A DNA stretch of 64,000 bases, taken from contig NZ_AUGP01000028.1 in assembly GCF_000422725.1 (NCBI RefSeq), forward strand, positions 116,858 to 180,857. Direction: 5' to 3'. Position 1 is the first letter of the stretch. Each line of letters opens with the position of its first letter. This DNA is from Flavobacterium subsaxonicum WB 4.1-42 = DSM 21790 (lineage in GTDB: Bacteria > Bacteroidota > Bacteroidia > Flavobacteriales > Flavobacteriaceae). The position numbers and the translations under genes are program-made. Shown here in pieces: positions 60,803 through 64,000 of the stretch. Under the pieces are notes generated by a model that worked only from the letters and a program-made list of their open reading frames with translations, did no database searches and was not told the origin of the DNA.

Positions 60803-62080
60803 CTACTCACCATATATAAGGTAGGGCTTGCGCATCTTTTTAAACTCTTCCAGGCCCGGTTTCCAGCTTTCTCTAATTTCATTTTCGGTTTTACCTGCTT
60901 CAATTTGCTGTTGCAATTGGGTTGTGCCGGCAAGCTTTGTAAAAAACGGAATAAAAAATTTCGATTTATCAGCTGTTTCGTTATGCGCTTTTATCAGCCA
61001 CTTTAATTCTATACGGTTAACTTTTGGGTATTTAGATAAATCTTCGCCATAGCACACTTTGCCATTATATTGCGGGTCTTTAGCACCCTCGTTTGGTGCA
61101 GGTGTAAAACTAAAGCCTGTGTTAGGCAGGTAAGGCGACCCGTAAACCTGAAACTGTTTATTGGTGCCGCGCCCAAGGCTAACATTGGTGCCTTCAAAAA
61201 AGCAAAGGCTTGCGTATAAATTTATAGCCTGGTCGTTTGGCAGGTTAGGTGATGGTTTAACCGGTATACTATAAGTAGTTGTTCGCTTATAGTTTAGGCA
61301 GGGTATAACCGTAAGTTGGCACTGTACTCCGTTTTTAAGCCATTTTTGTCCGTTAATCATTTTTCCGTACTCGCCAATAGTTAATCCGTGCATTGTTGGT
61401 ATGGTGTGCATTCCCACAAAACTGGTATTTTCTTTCTCAAGAGTGGGGCCATCTACAATGCCGCCGTTAGGGTTAGGCCTGTCTAATAGTATCAGAGGTA
61501 TACCATTTTCGGCGCAAGCCTCCATAATATAGTGTAAAGAGGATATGTACGTAAAAAAACGAGCACCTACATCCTGAAGATCGAAAACTAAAACATCAAT
61601 ACCCTCCAGTTGTTCCGGCTTTGGCTTTTTGTTATTGCCGTAAAGCGAAATAATAGGCAATCCGGTTTGGGTGTCCTTGCCATCTTTAATAAGTTCGCCG
61701 GCATCGGCAGTACCCCTAAAGCCATGCTCGGGCGCGTATATTTTTTTAAGGTCAACTTTTTTATCCAGTAAAAAATCAACCACGTTGGTGTTATTGCCAT
61801 TCAGGGTAACAATCCCGGTCTGGTTAGTAACAATCCCAACCTTTTTATTTTTAAGCAGGGGCAGATAAGCCTCAAAGTTATCGGCACCGGTTTTTATCGC
61901 TTCCGCCTGTATAGTATTGCTAATTGCCGGTTGTGTATTGTCTATTATCTCGGGTCTGTTATCTTTTGTCTTTTCCTTAACGGAATTTCCACAGGCCGCC
62001 ATCAATATAAATGAGAATAAAACTGTATTTTTGACTTTAGGGAATTTGACCCCGCCAAGTAAAAACGAATAAGATACCAT
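60803..62080 (-). CDS. DUF1343 domain-containing lipoprotein
   Basis: With the ATG at 62080 the protein has 425 residues. The signal peptide ends in the lipobox LMAAC. The body is DUF1343 (GIVTNQTGIV, YAPEHGFRG, DGPTLEKENTSFVGMHTIPTMHGLTIGEYG, RGTNKQFQVYGSPYL). DUF1343 proteins include amidase-like enzymes acting on peptidoglycan fragments; a cell-wall role is suggested by family only. The frame extends to 62215 but would overlap the divergent permease gene. Even so, the two start codons are only 4 bp apart. Confidence 0.85.
   Translation of the reverse strand: MVSYSFLLGGVKFPKVKNTVLFSFILMAACGNSVKEKTKDNRPEIIDNTQPAISNTIQAEAIKTGADNFEAYLPLLKNKKVGIVTNQTGIVTLNGNNTNVVDFLLDKKVDLKKIYAPEHGFRGTADAGELIKDGKDTQTGLPIISLYGNNKKPKPEQLEGIDVLVFDLQDVGARFFTYISSLHYIMEACAENGIPLILLDRPNPNGGIVDGPTLEKENTSFVGMHTIPTMHGLTIGEYGKMINGQKWLKNGVQCQLTVIPCLNYKRTTTYSIPVKPSPNLPNDQAINLYASLCFFEGTNVSLGRGTNKQFQVYGSPYLPNTGFSFTPAPNEGAKDPQYNGKVCYGEDLSKYPKVNRIELKWLIKAHNETADKSKFFIPFFTKLAGTTQLQQQIEAGKTENEIRESWKPGLEEFKKMRKPYLIYGE
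62026..62033 (+). promoter_or_regulatory. Possible -7 element of the LolC/E-type permease gene
   Basis: TATTTTTG matches TAnnTTTG, 51 nt before the TTG start. It lies inside the signal-peptide region of the divergent lipoprotein gene, so the two transcripts would overlap at their 5' ends. Confidence 0.35.
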
Positions 62081-62084
62081 ACCG

Positions 62085-63320
62085 TTGAATTTAGAATATT
62101 TTATAGCCCGCAGGTTAGTTACTGCAAAGAACCATAAAAGTAGTATATCTGCACCAATTATAAAAATTGCCATTGTGGCCATAGCCATAGGTATAATTAT
62201 GATGGTGGTTGCCATAGCTACGGGGGTAGGGCTGCAGGATAAAATTCGCGAAAAGATATCGGCCTTTAATGGGCATATTATTATTTCTAACTACGATGAT
62301 AACCAATCAGAGGTTAGTGTAGAGCCCATTTCTATAAAACAGGACTTTTATCCTAACTTTAAACAAGTGCCGGGCATTACCCATATACAGGCTGTGGCCT
62401 CTAAGGCGGGCATCATCCGTACCGAAAGTGCTTTTGAAGGCGTAATATTTAAAGGAGTAGGCAAAGATTTCGACTGGAATGCCCTGCAGGAGTATATTGT
62501 AAAAGGCAGGATACCCAATTTAAAAGATAAGCTTACTAACGAGGTTATACTATCAGAATATCTGGTAAACATGCTGCAGTTAAAGGTAGGCGATAAATTC
62601 AACACCTTTTTTTTAAAGGAAGGCGGTAACGGCATACCCAACCTGCGCCGGTTTGAGCTGGTGGGTATTTACAATTCGGGTTTCCAGGAATACGATTCGG
62701 CCTACATGATTGGCGATATTCGCCATGTGCAGCGCATCAATAAATGGAAACAGGATCAGGTTGGTGCTTTCGAAGTTTTTATAGACGATTTTACCCAACT
62801 GCAACAAAAAGGCAAAGAGGTATACAAAGCCATACCCTCTACTTTAAATAGTGTAACCATAGAAGAAAAGTATGTAAACATATTCGACTGGCTAAAACTG
62901 TTTGATGTTAATATAATAGTCATCATCGTAATCATGATAATTGTTTCTACTATTAATATGGTAGTAGCACTGCTGGTACTAATATTAGAGCGTACCCAAA
63001 TGGTGGGTATGTTAAAAGCATTAGGTGCTAACAACTGGAGCATACGTAAAATATTTTTGTACAATGCAGCTTACTTAATAGTAAAAGGACTGTTTTGGGG
63101 CAACCTGATAAGTATAAGCCTGCTTTTAATTCAGAAATACTTTGGCGTAGTAACCCTGCGCCCCGAAAATTATTATGTAAGCGTTGCTCCGGTAACTATA
63201 GATATACCGGCCATATTATTAATAAATGCCGGAACAATAGTTGTATGCCTATCGTTGCTACTAATACCGTCGTTTATAATTACCAGGATATCTCCGGTAA
63301 AAGCACTACGCTACGAATAA
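62085..63320 (+). CDS. FtsX/LolC/E-type ABC transporter permease
   Basis: The 411-residue inner-membrane protein has an N-terminal helix (about 25-48), a periplasmic MacB-like domain (about 50-265) and three further helices (about 275-300, 325-345, 375-400), the FtsX layout. The start MNLEYFIARRLV and the AFNGHI motif are those of lipoprotein-release type permeases of this group. The start is TTG at 62085. No ATPase gene is adjacent. It is transcribed away from the DUF1343 gene. Confidence 0.88.
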   Translation: MNLEYFIARRLVTAKNHKSSISAPIIKIAIVAIAIGIIMMVVAIATGVGLQDKIREKISAFNGHIIISNYDDNQSEVSVEPISIKQDFYPNFKQVPGITHIQAVASKAGIIRTESAFEGVIFKGVGKDFDWNALQEYIVKGRIPNLKDKLTNEVILSEYLVNMLQLKVGDKFNTFFLKEGGNGIPNLRRFELVGIYNSGFQEYDSAYMIGDIRHVQRINKWKQDQVGAFEVFIDDFTQLQQKGKEVYKAIPSTLNSVTIEEKYVNIFDWLKLFDVNIIVIIVIMIIVSTINMVVALLVLILERTQMVGMLKALGANNWSIRKIFLYNAAYLIVKGLFWGNLISISLLLIQKYFGVVTLRPENYYVSVAPVTIDIPAILLINAGTIVVCLSLLLIPSFIITRISPVKALRYE

Positions 63321-63338
63321 TTTAAAGCTGCACACGCT

Positions 63339-63379
63339 CTCCTATATAAGGACAAGATGCTTTTCCTTATATATAGGAG
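63339..63379. repeat. Hairpin behind the permease gene
   Basis: CTCCTATATAAGGA (63339-63352) pairs with TCCTTATATATAGGAG (63364-63379), with two extra bases in the right arm and an 11-nt loop. No T tract follows directly. Confidence 0.6.
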
Positions 63380-63385
63380 TAAGCC

Positions 63386-63528
63386 TTGCGCAACTTTGCT
63401 GAAAAGTCTCTTTAATATTTTAAGTAAGATTAATCCATACAGTACCCGTACCCGGCTCCCCTCTCCTTCGGAGAGGGGTTGGGGGAGAGGACTTCTTATA
63501 TGTAAGAGTAAAGCTTTGCGCAACTTTG
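63386..63528. repeat. Mosaic repeats: flanking TTGCGCAACTTTG pair around a CCCCTCTCC element
   Basis: TTGCGCAACTTTG occurs at 63386-63398 and 63516-63528 with similar flanks (GGAGTAAG and AGAGTAAAG). Between them, 63442-63494 is the second copy of the 53-nt CCCCTCTCC element also found at 10176-10228 (48 of 53 identical). Confidence 0.75.
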
Positions 63529-63724
63529 TGTTTCTTTGAGAATCTTTGCGAAATAGCCTTTACTTAAATTACCAAATCGACAAAACTGCCCCAATCTAAG
63601 CTCTAAAACCCTTAAAACCCCACCCAGATCCACCTCCCAACAAAAAATAACAAAAAACTTTCGTATTCAAGCTTCACATTAACAAAGAGTTAAGAAAAAC
63701 ATTTAAAAAAGGTTTAGATAAAGC

Positions 63725-63754
63725 TTTGAAAAGAGAAAAGAAGTGGTACTTTTG
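63725..63754 (+). promoter_or_regulatory. Strong promoter P1 (rRNA-type leader)
   Basis: TTTG (63725-63728) and TACTTTTG (63747-63754) are 18 bp apart. AGTTCTTACAC, resembling a boxA antiterminator, begins about 19 nt downstream. Confidence 0.65.
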
Positions 63755-63848
63755 CACCCGCATTAGAGAGCAAGTTCTTACACAAACTGAAAACGCAAAC
63801 AAGGCATTAACCGATAGCAATAAAGGTTAAAAAAAAGTAAAATAAAGC

Positions 63849-63880
63849 TTGGATGATAAAGGGAAAAGATAGTATCTTTG
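63849..63880 (+). promoter_or_regulatory. Strong promoter P2 (rRNA-type leader)
   Basis: TTG (63849-63851) and TATCTTTG (63873-63880) are 21 bp apart. TGTTCATTGTAAA, again boxA-like, follows about 23 nt downstream. A TTTTTTTTG at about 63977-63985 could be the -33 element of a third promoter cut by the window end. Confidence 0.6.
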
Positions 63881-64000
63881 CCCTCCCTAACCGAAAGGAA
63901 AGGTGTTCATTGTAAAGCTGAAATACCAAGCCTGGCTTACCGCACCGAGAGGGACGGGTTCAAAAAAAAGGTTAAATTTTTTTTTGAAAAAGCTTGCGGG

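Larger units (their letters stand above)
63321..64000. other. 680-bp region without a gene: repeats, then tandem promoters
   Basis: No reading frame here is convincing. 63321-63540 is repeat mosaic. 63541-63720 is AT-rich and unremarkable. 63721-64000 carries two strong tandem promoters with boxA-like elements and the start of a third promoter-like block at the window edge. Confidence 0.6.

Noticed and set aside
62081..62215. Longer N-terminus of the DUF1343 lipoprotein
   Set aside because: It would place a second hydrophobic stretch before the lipoprotein signal and overlap the permease gene by 130 bp.
63311..63539. Open frames of 60 to 76 codons over the repeat mosaic
   Set aside because: They translate repeat elements and have no start signals or conserved features.

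Overview
The window reads as chromosome of a Bacteroidetes bacterium of the family Flavobacteriaceae, most likely Flavobacterium or a close relative. The grounds are: gliding-motility genes gldB and gldC; a protein with a type IX secretion C-terminal sorting domain; the Bacteroidetes -7 promoter motif TAnnTTTG in front of many genes with little Shine-Dalgarno sequence; two ExbD paralogues in one Ton operon; and many short palindromic intergenic repeats. No phage, insertion sequence or CRISPR array was seen. The DNA looks like stable core genome with small accessory spots.

Layout. 1-6.5 kb: end of an unknown gene, rlmN, a polyprenyl synthase, a secreted aspartyl protease, and an ECF sigma factor gene followed by a probable membrane anti-sigma protein and an outer-membrane barrel. 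6.7-10.1 kb: a zinc-type CDF exporter, a HepT-MntA (HEPN-MNT) toxin-antitoxin pair, and an SDR-DUF2867 protein. 10.3-18.7 kb: dnaG (zinc ligands replaced), a LuxR-type response regulator, nadE divergent from gldB-gldC, a membrane AraC-type regulator, a secreted phosphonoacetate-hydrolase-like enzyme, and engB. 19.2-36.3 kb: an alpha/beta hydrolase, then the complete division and cell-wall (dcw) operon mraZ-rsmH-ftsL-ftsI-murE-mraY-murD-ftsW-murG-murC-ftsQ-ftsA-ftsZ. It lacks murF and ddl, has a three-box MraZ operator in front and a strong terminator behind.

36.3-43 kb: a GatB/YqeY protein, tRNA-Arg(TCG), a fused di-heme cytochrome c peroxidase, a PhoX-type phosphatase with a T9SS sorting domain, and a leucine-rich-repeat protein. 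43-49 kb: a heavy-metal RND efflux operon (small protein, TolC-type channel, adaptor, CzcA-type pump) with a candidate operator and a structured leader, plus a 52-residue Lmo0937-type membrane protein. 49-57 kb: kynurenine 3-monooxygenase, then exbB-exbD-exbD-tonB-(small membrane protein)-PstS-like lipoprotein-TPR protein. 57-63.3 kb: queE, a DUF2059 protein, a methyltransferase, a YkgJ-type cysteine-cluster protein, a VOC protein, small membrane and amphipathic proteins, a DUF1343 lipoprotein and a LolC/E-type permease. 63.3-64 kb holds mosaic repeats and two tandem strong promoters with boxA-like sequences, most simply the leader of an rRNA operon lying just beyond the window.

Most attention-worthy: the zinc-less DnaG, the palindrome-bounded leader of the metal-efflux operon, the exact HepT-MntA motifs, 8-nt periodic repeats in front of murG and murC, repeated short motifs in the long FtsZ linker, a PstS-like protein inside a Ton operon, and two convergent gene pairs whose stop codons interlock in palindromes.
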